Origin: Bacteroidetes bacterium UBA6161
GTDB lineage: Bacteria > Bacteroidota > Bacteroidia > NS11-12g > UBA955
Assembly: GCA_002422315.1 (NCBI GenBank)
Contig: DIUJ01000049.1
Span: 16,548 to 80,547, forward strand
Reading direction: 5' to 3'
Length of the DNA: 64,000 nt
A model generated the notes under the pieces. It saw only the letters and a program-made list of their open reading frames with translations, ran no database searches and was not told the origin of the DNA. The position numbers and the translations under genes were made by a program. Numbering within the stretch: position 1 is the first letter of the stretch; the number at the start of each line of letters is the position of its first letter. Positions 24,067-32,830 of this stretch are shown here, piece after piece.

Positions 24067-25119
24067 ATGGTACACAACTTTTCAGCAGGCCCATCTATCC
24101 TTTTTCCTTATGCTTTCGATGAAGCAACCAAAGCAATTCAAAATTTCGAAAACACAGGATTGTCAATTTTGGAAGTGTCCCACCGCGGCAAAGAATTTGT
24201 TGCAGTGATGGATCAAGCGCAACAAATAATCAAAGACTTACTTCAGGTTCCAGAAGGTTACAAAGTTTTGTTTTTGGGAGGTGGTGCAAGCATGCAGTTT
24301 TTGCAAGTTGCATACAATCTATTGGAAACCAATGCCGCCTATGTTAATACGGGTACATGGGCTTCTAACGCCATTAAAGAAGCCAAAGCATTTGGCCAAG
24401 TGAATGTTATCGCTTCTTCTGAAGAGCAAAAATTTAGTTTTATACCTAAAGATTATAGCATACCTGAAAATTCAGACTATTTTCATTGTACTAGCAACAA
24501 TACAATATATGGTACACAAATGAATTCTTTCCCAGACTCGCCAGTAACAATGGTATGTGATATGTCTTCGGATATAATGAGCAAAGCAGTAGACGTTTCT
24601 AAGTTTGGGTTGATTTATGCAGGTGCACAAAAAAATATGGGACCAGCTGGTGTAACTGTAGTTATTGTTAAAGAGGATATTTTAGGAAAAGTTTCTCGTC
24701 ATATTCCTTCCATGATGGATTATAGAGTTCATATAAAGGGCGAAAGTATGTTTAATACTCCTCCAGTTTTTCCAATCTATGTTCTTTTGAAAAACTTAGA
24801 ATGGGTGAAAAAAGTTGGAGGTGTTAATGCAATGCAAAAAATAGCCACAGATAGAGCCAACCTTTTGTATTCTGAGATTGATTCAAATCCTCTTTTTAAA
24901 GCGGTTGTAAATGACCCTATGGATAGGTCTCAAATGAATGCAACTTTTGTATTACAAGACAATAGTTTGGATGATAAATTTTTAGCGGCTTGCAAAGAAG
25001 CAAAAATTTCTGGATTGAAAGGCCATAGGTCTGTTGGTGGGTTTAGGGCCTCCATGTATAATGCTCTTCCTTTAGAAAGCGTAGAAGCACTTGTGAATGT
25101 AATGAGAACTTTTAATTAA
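24067..25119 (+). CDS. serC: Phosphoserine aminotransferase
   Basis: This 350-aa PLP enzyme converts 3-phosphohydroxypyruvate and glutamate to phosphoserine. The N-terminus NFSAGPSILF is characteristic, and the PLP lysine lies in YAGAQKNMGPAG. SHRGKEF and the C-terminal GHRSVGGFRAS bind substrate. Length is normal. It starts an operon with serA (8-base gap) and the DUF1015 gene, giving two of the three serine-pathway steps. No phosphoserine phosphatase lies nearby. Confidence 0.96.
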   Translation: MVHNFSAGPSILFPYAFDEATKAIQNFENTGLSILEVSHRGKEFVAVMDQAQQIIKDLLQVPEGYKVLFLGGGASMQFLQVAYNLLETNAAYVNTGTWASNAIKEAKAFGQVNVIASSEEQKFSFIPKDYSIPENSDYFHCTSNNTIYGTQMNSFPDSPVTMVCDMSSDIMSKAVDVSKFGLIYAGAQKNMGPAGVTVVIVKEDILGKVSRHIPSMMDYRVHIKGESMFNTPPVFPIYVLLKNLEWVKKVGGVNAMQKIATDRANLLYSEIDSNPLFKAVVNDPMDRSQMNATFVLQDNSLDDKFLAACKEAKISGLKGHRSVGGFRASMYNALPLESVEALVNVMRTFN

Positions 25120-25127
25120 TAATAAAA

Positions 25128-26093
25128 ATGAAAATATTAGCAAACGACGGGATTGATAAATCTGCAAAAGACATTTTAGAAAATAATGGTTTCGAAGTAA
25201 TAACAGATAAAATTTCCCAGGATGAGTTGGCCTCCAAAATTATAGATTTTGATGTTCTTTTGGTAAGAAGTGCTACAAAAGTTACTGCTCAAATCATAGA
25301 AGCATCTAATTTAAAGTTGATAGGTAGGGCAGGAGTAGGTACAGATAATATAGATAAAGTAGCTGCAGCTAAAAAAAATATCCCTGTTATTAATACCCCC
25401 GCAGCTAGTTCTATTTCAGTCGCAGAATTAGTCTTTGCTCACCTTTTTGGTATGGCTAGGTTTTTACACCTTTCTAATAGAGAAATGCCTTTGCATGGTG
25501 TACAGAAATTTAAGGATTTGAAAAATGAATATTCTAAAGGAATTGAATTAAAAGGTAAAACAATTGGCATAATTGGTTTTGGTAGAATAGGACAAGAAAC
25601 AGCCAAAATAGCTCTTGGTGTGGGTATGAAAGTAATGTATTTCGATATGTATAGCAACCTTTTACAAGTTCCTTTTTCTTTCCATCCCGATTTAGGTCTA
25701 GAACCAGTTATGGTAAATATTCAAAAGGTAGAACTTGAGGAATTGTTATCGCATGCTGATTTTATAAGTTTACACGTTCCTAAAACAGAGAAACCAATTT
25801 TAGCTAAAGAAGAGTTTGAAAAAATGAAACAAGGTGTTGGAATTGTAAACTGTGCTAGAGGTGGCGTGGTAGACGAACCCTCTTTAAAAGCGGCATTAGA
25901 TTCAGGTAAAGTAGCCTTTGCAGGATTGGATGTATTTGAAAACGAACCACCTTTAAATGATATGATGTTATCCATTCCTAATGTTTCTTTATCTCCTCAT
26001 TGTGGTGCTTCTACTAAAGAGGCGCAAGAAAGAATAGGGGTAGAATTAGCAAACCAAATAATCCATCACCTAAAATCGAGTTCACTTGCCTAA
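25128..26093 (+). CDS. serA: D-3-phosphoglycerate dehydrogenase, short form
   Basis: This 321-aa NAD-dependent 2-hydroxyacid dehydrogenase has the nucleotide-binding motif GIIGFGRIGQETAKI, the substrate-binding GRAGVGTDNID, the catalytic arginine in NCARGGVVDE, and the histidine in LSPHCGAST. It lacks a C-terminal ACT domain, so serine feedback through that domain is absent. Pairing with serC supports a phosphoglycerate substrate over other hydroxyacids. Its end overlaps the DUF1015 start by 8 bases. Confidence 0.93.
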   Translation: MKILANDGIDKSAKDILENNGFEVITDKISQDELASKIIDFDVLLVRSATKVTAQIIEASNLKLIGRAGVGTDNIDKVAAAKKNIPVINTPAASSISVAELVFAHLFGMARFLHLSNREMPLHGVQKFKDLKNEYSKGIELKGKTIGIIGFGRIGQETAKIALGVGMKVMYFDMYSNLLQVPFSFHPDLGLEPVMVNIQKVELEELLSHADFISLHVPKTEKPILAKEEFEKMKQGVGIVNCARGGVVDEPSLKAALDSGKVAFAGLDVFENEPPLNDMMLSIPNVSLSPHCGASTKEAQERIGVELANQIIHHLKSSSLA

Positions 26094-27291
26094 ATTAAGC
26101 CCTTTTGTAGCTACCCATGCAAATGAAGGTTTCCATCATTTGGTAGCCGAAAATACGCATCTTAGTTTGACTACAGAGCAATTAACCCAGAAATTGGAAG
26201 AAAATCCTTTTTCTTATCTACATATTTTTAAACCTCAAATCCATTTTAATTCTAACGATAAAAGTGGAATGTTTTATTCTTTTGGGAAAAATTACTACAA
26301 CCAATTAAAAGAACAAGGGGTTCTGGTAAAAGATAAAACTCCAGCTTATTATATTTATAAGCAAAAATTTATAGATGGAATAGAGTTTATTGGGATAGTA
26401 GCTACAGCAGCGGCTTCAGATTATAGAAACGATACTATAAAAAAACATGAAAATACTTTAGTTGAAAAAGAAGTATTGTTAGAAAAACATTTGGATACCA
26501 CAGGTATCATAGGAGAACCGGTATTGTTAACTTACAAACAAACAGATTCTATAGATTCTATCGTGCATCAAATAATGGATAGTTTACCAACATTTGAATT
26601 TGAGTATAACGACAAGTCTATTCATACTTTTTGGAAAGTGGATTCCACAGATTTTATCCAAAGTGTTACACAAGAGTTTGCCAATGTTCAGAGTTTCTAC
26701 ATTGCAGATGGACACCATAGATGTGCAGCGATGGCTAGGAAAATAGAACACTCTAATTTGGAGGATTGCAACATGCTTTGTTATCTAATTCCTGATAACC
26801 AATTGCGCATATTACCTTTTTATCGTTTGTTAAACTTAGAATTTAACACCGAAGAGTTGATACTTTCTCTAGGGGAATATTTCGAACTTGAAAAAGTTGA
26901 AAATCCTTATATGAATTTACACGACAATCAACTTCTTTTGGTTCTTCCTCATGCCTTTTTTCTTTTAAGTTTGAAAGAGAGTTTTAATGCAGGCTTAGTT
27001 TCTGTTTTAGATAATTTAAATGTATCTATATTAGAAAATTTTGTTTTCAAAACGTATTTTAATGTAGAAGACAGTAGGTTAGAAAACAAAATAGAATATT
27101 TTTCCGGAAAAGTTCCTTTGGATAAAATTATTGATTTGGTAAATAGAGGGGATTATAAATTGGCTTTTTCTTTGTCTTCTCTAACAACAAAAGATATAGT
27201 AGCAATAAGTGAAGCCGGTTTAACAATGCCTCCCAAGTCTACTTATGTAGAACCTAAATTATTGTCGGGTTGTTTGATTCATGAATTTTAG
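26086..27291 (+). CDS. DUF1015 family protein
   Basis: This 401-aa cytoplasmic protein starts at TTG (26086) inside the serA end. The family signature IADGHHRCAAMARK lies near residue 207, with LSPF at the N-terminus and PPKSTYVEPKL at the C-terminus. DUF1015 genes are regularly coupled to serA and serC in Bacteroidota. A role in serine metabolism is suspected from this linkage, but the reaction is not known to me. Confidence 0.88.
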   Translation: MPKLSPFVATHANEGFHHLVAENTHLSLTTEQLTQKLEENPFSYLHIFKPQIHFNSNDKSGMFYSFGKNYYNQLKEQGVLVKDKTPAYYIYKQKFIDGIEFIGIVATAAASDYRNDTIKKHENTLVEKEVLLEKHLDTTGIIGEPVLLTYKQTDSIDSIVHQIMDSLPTFEFEYNDKSIHTFWKVDSTDFIQSVTQEFANVQSFYIADGHHRCAAMARKIEHSNLEDCNMLCYLIPDNQLRILPFYRLLNLEFNTEELILSLGEYFELEKVENPYMNLHDNQLLLVLPHAFFLLSLKESFNAGLVSVLDNLNVSILENFVFKTYFNVEDSRLENKIEYFSGKVPLDKIIDLVNRGDYKLAFSLSSLTTKDIVAISEAGLTMPPKSTYVEPKLLSGCLIHEF

Positions 27292-27330
27292 TGTTTCGTC
27301 TTACACTCTTTTTTTTCTTTTTAAAATAAA

Positions 27331-27360
27331 TTGAAACAAGCATATAAATAGGTACTTTTG
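27331..27360 (+). promoter_or_regulatory. Promoter of rseP-hscB
   Basis: TTG (27331-27333), a 19-base spacer and TACTTTTG (27353-27360) make an exact match to the Bacteroidota TTG-N19-TAnnTTTG form. Confidence 0.7.
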
Positions 27361-27384
27361 CAACCGTATTAAATAAAATATTAA

Positions 27385-28713
27385 GTGGGAAATATAGTTA
27401 TGATAGGGCAGCTATTACTAGCCCTTGCAATTTTAATAAGTCTACATGAGCTAGGTCATTTTCTAGCAGCTAGAATGTTCGGAATCAAAGTAGAAAAGTT
27501 TTATCTGTTTTTCGATGCATGGGGTTTTAAACTTTTTAAGTTTAAAAAAGGCGATACCGAATATGGTATTGGTTGGTTGCCACTTGGAGGCTATGTGAAA
27601 ATAGCAGGAATGGTAGACGAGTCTTTAGACAAAGAGCAAATGAACCAAGAACCTCAACCATGGGAGTTTAGAAGTAAACCAGCGTGGCAAAGAATGATAG
27701 TTATGGTGGGTGGTGTATTTGTAAATCTTGTTTTAGGGGTATTTATATATTCTTTAGGACTGTTTTATTACGGTGAGAAATATTTGGATCAAAAAACCAT
27801 TAACGATAATGGAGGCATACAAGCAACAGAGCTAGGCATGAAATTGGGTTTTCAAACTGGAGATCAAATTTTGTTGGTTAACAATGAGAATATAAAAAGG
27901 CCAGAAGCTTTTCTTGAGAAAGCAATGCTTAACGATAATGTTAGTGTTTTAATACACAGGAATTTTAAAGATACAACTATTCTTTTGCCCTCAAATACCG
28001 CAGATTTGATGACGGAAGGTAAAAAAAACATGCCTTTTGTTGCCAGATTTAAAAATATTGTTGAAAATATTGAACCAGGTTCGGTTGCAGAAAAAGCAGG
28101 TCTTGAAAAAGGAGACGAATTGTTGACAATAAACGGTTCTTTTGCAGTATATTATGATCAATTATCATCTATTTTAGAAGAAAAACCAGATTCCATTCAA
28201 ATTGGTGTTTTAAGAAATGGTCAAATTCAAAATCTATCAATCGTTAAATCCGACACTAGTTATAAATTAGGAATACAATTAGCAGACACCTATACAGATA
28301 AATTACAGATTAGAGAATATGGATTTATCGAATCGTTTTCTGTTGGTTCTGTCAAATCTTTTTCACTATTGGTAGCAAATGCGGAAGGGTTATGGAGAGT
28401 AGTATCTGGAAAAATAAAAGCTCAAAATGCCCTTCAAGGGCCAATTGCTATTGCAGGTATTTTTGGTAAAGTTTGGGATTGGCAGAATTTTTGGAATTTA
28501 ACCGCGGTGCTTTCTCTTGTTTTAGCATTTATGAATTTACTTCCTATACCAGCGCTCGATGGTGGACACCTTCTTTTCTTAACTATAGAGGTAATAATAG
28601 GCCGTCCGCTTAGCGATAAAGTTTTGCATATTGCGCAGGTTATTGGCATGGTTCTAATATTGGCACTTATGGTTTTTGTCTTAGGAAACGATATTTTTAG
28701 GCTCTTTAAATAA
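27385..28713 (+). CDS. rseP: Site-2 zinc metalloprotease RseP
   Basis: This 442-aa intramembrane protease has the zinc site LHELGHFLAAR in the first helix, the third ligand region LLPIPALDGGH in a C-terminal helix, and two PDZ domains between them (about residues 125-310). It cleaves membrane-bound anti-sigma factors or signal-peptide remnants. The GTG at 27385 gives the length usual for Bacteroidota RseP; the ATG at 27400, five codons later, is the alternative. dxr, often its upstream neighbour, is not present. hscB follows after 8 bases. Confidence 0.93.
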   Translation: MGNIVMIGQLLLALAILISLHELGHFLAARMFGIKVEKFYLFFDAWGFKLFKFKKGDTEYGIGWLPLGGYVKIAGMVDESLDKEQMNQEPQPWEFRSKPAWQRMIVMVGGVFVNLVLGVFIYSLGLFYYGEKYLDQKTINDNGGIQATELGMKLGFQTGDQILLVNNENIKRPEAFLEKAMLNDNVSVLIHRNFKDTTILLPSNTADLMTEGKKNMPFVARFKNIVENIEPGSVAEKAGLEKGDELLTINGSFAVYYDQLSSILEEKPDSIQIGVLRNGQIQNLSIVKSDTSYKLGIQLADTYTDKLQIREYGFIESFSVGSVKSFSLLVANAEGLWRVVSGKIKAQNALQGPIAIAGIFGKVWDWQNFWNLTAVLSLVLAFMNLLPIPALDGGHLLFLTIEVIIGRPLSDKVLHIAQVIGMVLILALMVFVLGNDIFRLFK

Positions 28714-28721
28714 ATCGGAAT

Positions 28722-29228
28722 ATGTTAGAAAAGGATTATTTTAGTCTTTTCGAAATAAATCCTCATTTTTTAGTGGATACATCCCTTATTCGCAAAAAGT
28801 ATCTACAATTGTCTAAGCAATTTCATCCTGATTTATCAGAACTAGAAGATAACAAAAATGTAGAACTAATTTCTGAACATATTAATAAAGCATATTCTGT
28901 TTTATGTAGTCCATATTTATTACTGCAATACTTTTTGGAGTATAAAGGATTATACTCGTCACAAAGTCCATCTGTTTTGCCCAAAGAATTTTTAATGGAA
29001 ATGATGGAAACTAACGATGATATAGAAATTGCAAAAGAAAATAACAAAGAGGGTTTTTTAGAGGAGATCTTATCTCAAATAGAACTTAAACTAGAAGAAA
29101 CCTATGAGAAAGCGAAAAATTTAGCACTAAAGGAAGACTTTGAGTCGGAAGGAAATCTTAAAGTATTAACTGAGCTAAATCAAATTATTTCCTATCTCTC
29201 TAAACTTCTTGCAAGACATACCAAATAG
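28722..29228 (+). CDS. hscB: HscB-like J-domain co-chaperone
   Basis: This 168-aa protein has an N-terminal J domain with the HPD motif in KQFHPDLSE and a C-terminal three-helix domain starting near LPKEFLMEMME, the HscB plan. It would deliver the IscU-type scaffold to an Hsp70 and stimulate its ATPase during Fe-S cluster transfer. No isc or suf genes lie near. Length is normal. Confidence 0.85.
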   Translation: MLEKDYFSLFEINPHFLVDTSLIRKKYLQLSKQFHPDLSELEDNKNVELISEHINKAYSVLCSPYLLLQYFLEYKGLYSSQSPSVLPKEFLMEMMETNDDIEIAKENNKEGFLEEILSQIELKLEETYEKAKNLALKEDFESEGNLKVLTELNQIISYLSKLLARHTK

Positions 29229-29608
29229 TTAGGGCATTTAAAAAGACAACAATGAAACATATAGTATCGACAGTATATGTTTTTTAGGACGAGTCCCCCG
29301 TGTAAGTACAAAAAGTTTACAGCAAATAAAAAGTCCTTTTGATGATTTGTAAGAATTACTTTTTAGATTTGTAAAAAGAAAAAAACGAAACGAAGTTTCG
29401 CTTATCCTTTTAATTTTGGGTGTATATACGAACTTTTGTTTCGTGTATATACGAGTTATAGGGAACCTCAGAAAAAAACACAAACAACGTAATGGTAAAA
29501 TGTGGTGATGAACATACTGATATTGAAAAATTGATAAAAATTGAAATTAAAAGTAACTTAATAAATAGTCTCATAGAAAGCATTTAATCCCTTAAATTAA
29601 TAAAACTT
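29229..29608. other. Intergenic region with short repeats before the CIA30 gene
   Basis: This gap of 380 bases has no credible gene. A minus-strand frame (29238-29483) is open but has low-complexity, Phe/Lys-rich content and no family resemblance. Structured elements are a hairpin CGAAAC-GAA-GTTTCG (29386-29400) and the 12-mer GTGTATATACGA in two direct copies (29420-29431 and 29443-29454) 23 bp apart. The repeat could be an operator, but it is too far upstream (about 155 bases) to place with confidence. Confidence 0.4.
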
Positions 29609-30145
29609 ATGAAATACCTCCTGATTTTAGTAACACTTAGCCTATCCAGTAATACAAACATGAAAGAAATTTATACATTTTCAACTCAAACAAAAGTCAA
29701 TGAATGGTATGTTGTCAACGATGGTGTGATGGGTGGTATATCAAAAAGTTCTTTGGAGCTTACTGATGCAGGTCATGGACAATTTTCGGGTCACGTATCA
29801 TTGGCGAACAACGGAGGATTTGCCTCGATCCAATTAAACAAAACGATAAAACTAGCGGAAGAAAAGAAGTTTATTGTTTTGCGTGTCAAAGGCGATAGCA
29901 AGGCCTATGAATTTCGTTTGAAGAGCGAAATTTCGCAATCTGAGTCTTACGTACACCAATTTACTACTACGGGAGAATGGGAAAATATCAAGTTGCCATT
30001 AAGTGAATTCTACCCTCAGTTTCGAGGGCGTAAATTGAGCATCCCAAATTTCAATTTTAAAAGCATTGAACAAGTGAGTTTTTTAATTGCCAACAAGCAA
30101 GAAGAAGATTTTATATTGTTGATTGATTGGATAGGTTTGGAGTAA
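29609..30145 (+). CDS. CIA30-family protein
   Basis: This 178-aa protein has the CIA30/galactose-binding-like fold signature: VNDGVMGGISKS near residue 37, a GGFASIQL strand, VKGDSKAYEFRL in the middle, and LLIDWIGLE at the end. Eukaryotic CIA30 assists complex I assembly; bacterial members are widespread and mostly uncharacterised. The N-terminal MKYLLILVTLSLSS is hydrophobic but short, and may be a weak signal peptide or an upstream start. The gene stands alone, flanked by structured non-coding DNA on both sides and unrelated to hscB or gldD. Codon choice has more CG-containing codons than its neighbours. Confidence 0.83.
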   Translation: MKYLLILVTLSLSSNTNMKEIYTFSTQTKVNEWYVVNDGVMGGISKSSLELTDAGHGQFSGHVSLANNGGFASIQLNKTIKLAEEKKFIVLRVKGDSKAYEFRLKSEISQSESYVHQFTTTGEWENIKLPLSEFYPQFRGRKLSIPNFNFKSIEQVSFLIANKQEEDFILLIDWIGLE

Positions 30146-30227
30146 ATTTAAAAATTGACAGTTACTATTTTGAAGAAACGTAAAACATTCGGGCGACAAA
30201 TAGGCCGATCCGATAACATCGTGTGTG

Positions 30228-30267
30228 CGATATAGCCATGCCGTAGGCGCAACACAGGGCTAAATCG
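30228..30267. other. GC-rich hairpin after the CIA30 gene
   Basis: Arms CGATATAGCC (30228-30237) and GGCTAAATCG (30258-30267) pair at 9 of 10 positions. The loop carries a second small stem (GCC-GTA-GGC). The surrounding 30180-30285 is richer in G+C than the genes either side. No T-run follows, so a terminator role is uncertain. Confidence 0.45.
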
Positions 30268-30282
30268 TCAAGCGCTAAAGCG

Positions 30283-30879
30283 TTATTTCCACTTAAAACT
30301 TGAAATAAGCTCCATTACATCTTCTGATAAATGCGAATAAATAGGAGCGATAGAGTCTGGATTAGTTTTATAATTAAAATATAATGCTCCTCTAAAATAA
30401 CGAGATTGGTTATCACATAGATAAAAATTCAAGTTAGTTGCGGTATTTCCTTTAAGTTTATAGATAATACCACTCATAGAGCTATCTTTATTTGTTACTT
30501 CAATTTCTTCAATATCATCTGCTTTCACTATGTGCTTATAAACCAATTTTCGAGTGTCTTCATAAAGTGAATCAAATCCATTGCTGTTTGTGTATTCATG
30601 GTAACTAATATGAAGTGTGGCATCAAAGGGCTCAAAATACAAATTATACCAACAAGGTTTATTTTGGGTATATAGTTCTTCTATTTTTAAAGAAGAGTAA
30701 ATAGGTTTCTTAAATGAGTAATTGCAATGGGCAGAGTCGAAAATATTGTATTCATGAGAAGGCAAATATATTCTTGGATAGGATATAGGCCTGGGATTGT
30801 TTTTCTCTTGACAAGAAAAAACAAGACTTATAAGGATAAGTAATAAGACTTGCTGGGTATTAAGTAGTCTTTTTTTCAA
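30283..30879 (-). CDS. gldD: Gliding motility lipoprotein GldD
   Basis: This 198-aa lipoprotein is needed for gliding and associated with the type IX secretion machinery of Bacteroidota. The lipobox is VFSC (Cys23). The body matches the GldD pattern: PRIYLPSHEY after the linker, a CWYNLYF stretch, a conserved LHISYH strand, GIIYKLKGNTATNLNFYL, and the C-terminal SFKWK. It overlaps the end of gldE by 20 bases, the usual gldE-gldD order. Confidence 0.9.
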   Translation of the reverse strand: MKKRLLNTQQVLLLILISLVFSCQEKNNPRPISYPRIYLPSHEYNIFDSAHCNYSFKKPIYSSLKIEELYTQNKPCWYNLYFEPFDATLHISYHEYTNSNGFDSLYEDTRKLVYKHIVKADDIEEIEVTNKDSSMSGIIYKLKGNTATNLNFYLCDNQSRYFRGALYFNYKTNPDSIAPIYSHLSEDVMELISSFKWK

Positions 30880-32203
30880 TTTTTAAAGTTTTAATTCGTC
30901 TTTTATCAGCTGCTTCTACTGTAAATTCAAATATCTCATAACTTAATTTTTGATTTTTATTAGGAATTTTCCCAGCCAATTCTAATACCAATCCTCCTAA
31001 GGTTTCGCTATCACCTTTGATAGAATCAAAATAATCTTCTTCCATTTCCACTAATTTGCAAAAATCAATTATAAGCATTTTAGCATCCACAGAATAAGTG
31101 TTGTCATTGATTTTAGTGTAGAGGATGTTATCTACATCAAATTCATCATTTATTTCGCCAAATATTTCTTCTAAAATATCTTCTAATGTCACTATTCCAG
31201 ATTTGCCACCGTATTCGTCTACAACCACCGCAAAATGTACCCTCTTTTCTTGGAACTCTTTAAGTAGGTCGTCAATTTTTTTTGTTTCTGGTACAAAAAA
31301 TGGCTGCTTGATTAATCTTTTCCAATTATAAGTTTCATCTTCTTCAAGAAACGGCAGAATATCTTTTATGTACAATACACCTTCTGTATGATCAAAATTA
31401 TCTTTATAAACGGGCATCCTCGAATATCCGTTTTCTCTTACAATATGAAGCAATTCTTTAAAGTTAGAATCTATATCTACTGAAACTACATCCATTCTAG
31501 GCTTCATTATTTGCTTCACTTCCGTATTTCCAAAGTTTATTATTCCCTTAAGAATAGCTTTTTCTTCTTTGTTGGTATCTTCCCCAGAAGTTATATCTAT
31601 GGCTTGATTCAATTGTACCGCAGAGAGTTTTTCTTCTTTATGTTTTATTTTTTTATCCAACCATCCAACCGATTTAGATAGCGGTAAGATAATGAATAGA
31701 AAAGTTTTTTGGAATAAGTAAATTGGGTAATTTAAAAAGCATGCAGTTTTAATATTGAATCGTGTAGCATAGGTTTTTGGGATAATTTCTCCAAACAAGA
31801 GTAAGAAAAATGTCACACCCAAAACTCCAATAACAAATGCAGCAATAGGGGATAAATTACTCCCTTCTATATCTATCAAATAAGTAGAAATTATTATGAA
31901 ACCTACATTCACTAAATTATTTCCAATTAGTATTGTAGCAAGTAACAATTTGGGGCTTGAAAGTAATTCTTGAATTCTTTGGTGTTTTTTTTCGTCCTTA
32001 GTATTTTTAATTTCTTCTAAATCAGTTTTTGAAAGAGAAAAGAAAGAGTTTTCAGCTGCAGAAAACAAGGATGAAAGACCAAGAAGAATAAGTAACACAA
32101 TAAACCAAAATATGTACATTCCAGCTTGTTGAAAAAACTCAACTTGGAACAATAGGTTTAATATCATAAATTGACTTTCCGAGTCGGGGGGAGGGAAATC
32201 CAT
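30860..32203 (-). CDS. gldE: Gliding motility-associated protein GldE (CNNM/CBS family)
   Basis: This 447-aa membrane protein has an N-terminal CNNM domain of about four helices, containing FSAAENSFFSLSKTDLEEI and GEIIPKTYATRFN. Two CBS domains follow (KQIMKPRMDVVSV...GVLYIKDILPF; FAVVVDEYGGKSGIVTLEDILEEIFGEI, shown here in short parts), and then a CorC_HlyC domain. Relatives export magnesium or other cations. GldE cooperates with GldD in gliding. The partner overlap and mutY-ssb upstream match the known Bacteroidota order. Confidence 0.92.
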   Translation of the reverse strand: MDFPPPDSESQFMILNLLFQVEFFQQAGMYIFWFIVLLILLGLSSLFSAAENSFFSLSKTDLEEIKNTKDEKKHQRIQELLSSPKLLLATILIGNNLVNVGFIIISTYLIDIEGSNLSPIAAFVIGVLGVTFFLLLFGEIIPKTYATRFNIKTACFLNYPIYLFQKTFLFIILPLSKSVGWLDKKIKHKEEKLSAVQLNQAIDITSGEDTNKEEKAILKGIINFGNTEVKQIMKPRMDVVSVDIDSNFKELLHIVRENGYSRMPVYKDNFDHTEGVLYIKDILPFLEEDETYNWKRLIKQPFFVPETKKIDDLLKEFQEKRVHFAVVVDEYGGKSGIVTLEDILEEIFGEINDEFDVDNILYTKINDNTYSVDAKMLIIDFCKLVEMEEDYFDSIKGDSETLGGLVLELAGKIPNKNQKLSYEIFEFTVEAADKRRIKTLKIEKKTT

Positions 32204-32389
32204 ATTGCAAAAATAGTCAAAAAAATTCTCAATTTAAATTTAATCCTAAAAATTTAAATTATGATTTTTTTAATGCATGAACTTGATGAATTTGAAAATA
32301 AATTAGTAAGAGTATTGTTCTTTTACACTCTAATAAATTCATAATAAACCTACTAAGATAAGTACATTCAGATTATAAAAGAGAATAAT

Positions 32390-32815
32390 TTAATCGTTGT
32401 CAAATTCAAAATCGGATTCATCAAACTCAATGTCGGAACTATTTACATCCGAAGCGTCATTGTTTTTGCTGTTATTTCCTCCAAGTGTACTTAATACTTG
32501 AAACATCTTTGCTTTAATTTTGGTTGAATATCTTTTTGTTTCGTCTTTATCTATCCAACTTTCGCTTTTTATTTTACCCTCTAGATAAACTATACGTCCT
32601 TTTTTTAAGATTTTCGCAGCATTTTCTGCATTTCTGTCCCACAATTCTATATTGTGCCATTCGGTATACTCAGTTTTACCACCATTTTTATCAGATACAA
32701 GTTCATGAGTAGCTAGTGGGAAGGATGCTATGGCACGCTGAGTTTCGCCTGTATTAATATACCTTAATTCAGGGTCTTTACCTAATCTTCCTATTAGGAT
32801 AACTTTATTAATCAT
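32390..32815 (-). CDS. ssb: Single-stranded DNA-binding protein lacking the usual C-terminal tip
   Basis: This 141-aa protein has an OB fold (MINKVILIGRLGKDPELRY, YTEWHNIELWDRNAENAA, KGRIVYLEGKI) followed by a short acidic tail. The tail ends DFEFDND. Canonical SSB ends with acidic residues and a final Pro-Phe that docks DNA repair partners; that terminal Phe is missing here, although the tail is acidic and has internal Phe residues. It lies 15 bases from mutY and 186 upstream of gldE on the same strand. A second ssb elsewhere in the genome is possible. Confidence 0.92.
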   Translation of the reverse strand: MINKVILIGRLGKDPELRYINTGETQRAIASFPLATHELVSDKNGGKTEYTEWHNIELWDRNAENAAKILKKGRIVYLEGKIKSESWIDKDETKRYSTKIKAKMFQVLSTLGGNNSKNNDASDVNSSDIEFDESDFEFDND

Positions 32816-32830
32816 AGTTATAGTAGTTTT

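Noticed and set aside
29238..29483. 81-codon minus-strand frame
   Set aside because: Low-complexity Phe/Lys composition in AT-rich intergenic DNA containing repeats; no start signal.
30180..30285. Possible integron attC site near the CIA30 gene
   Set aside because: The region folds into a hairpin, but the core sites GTTRRRY and RYYYAAC are not present at the right places.
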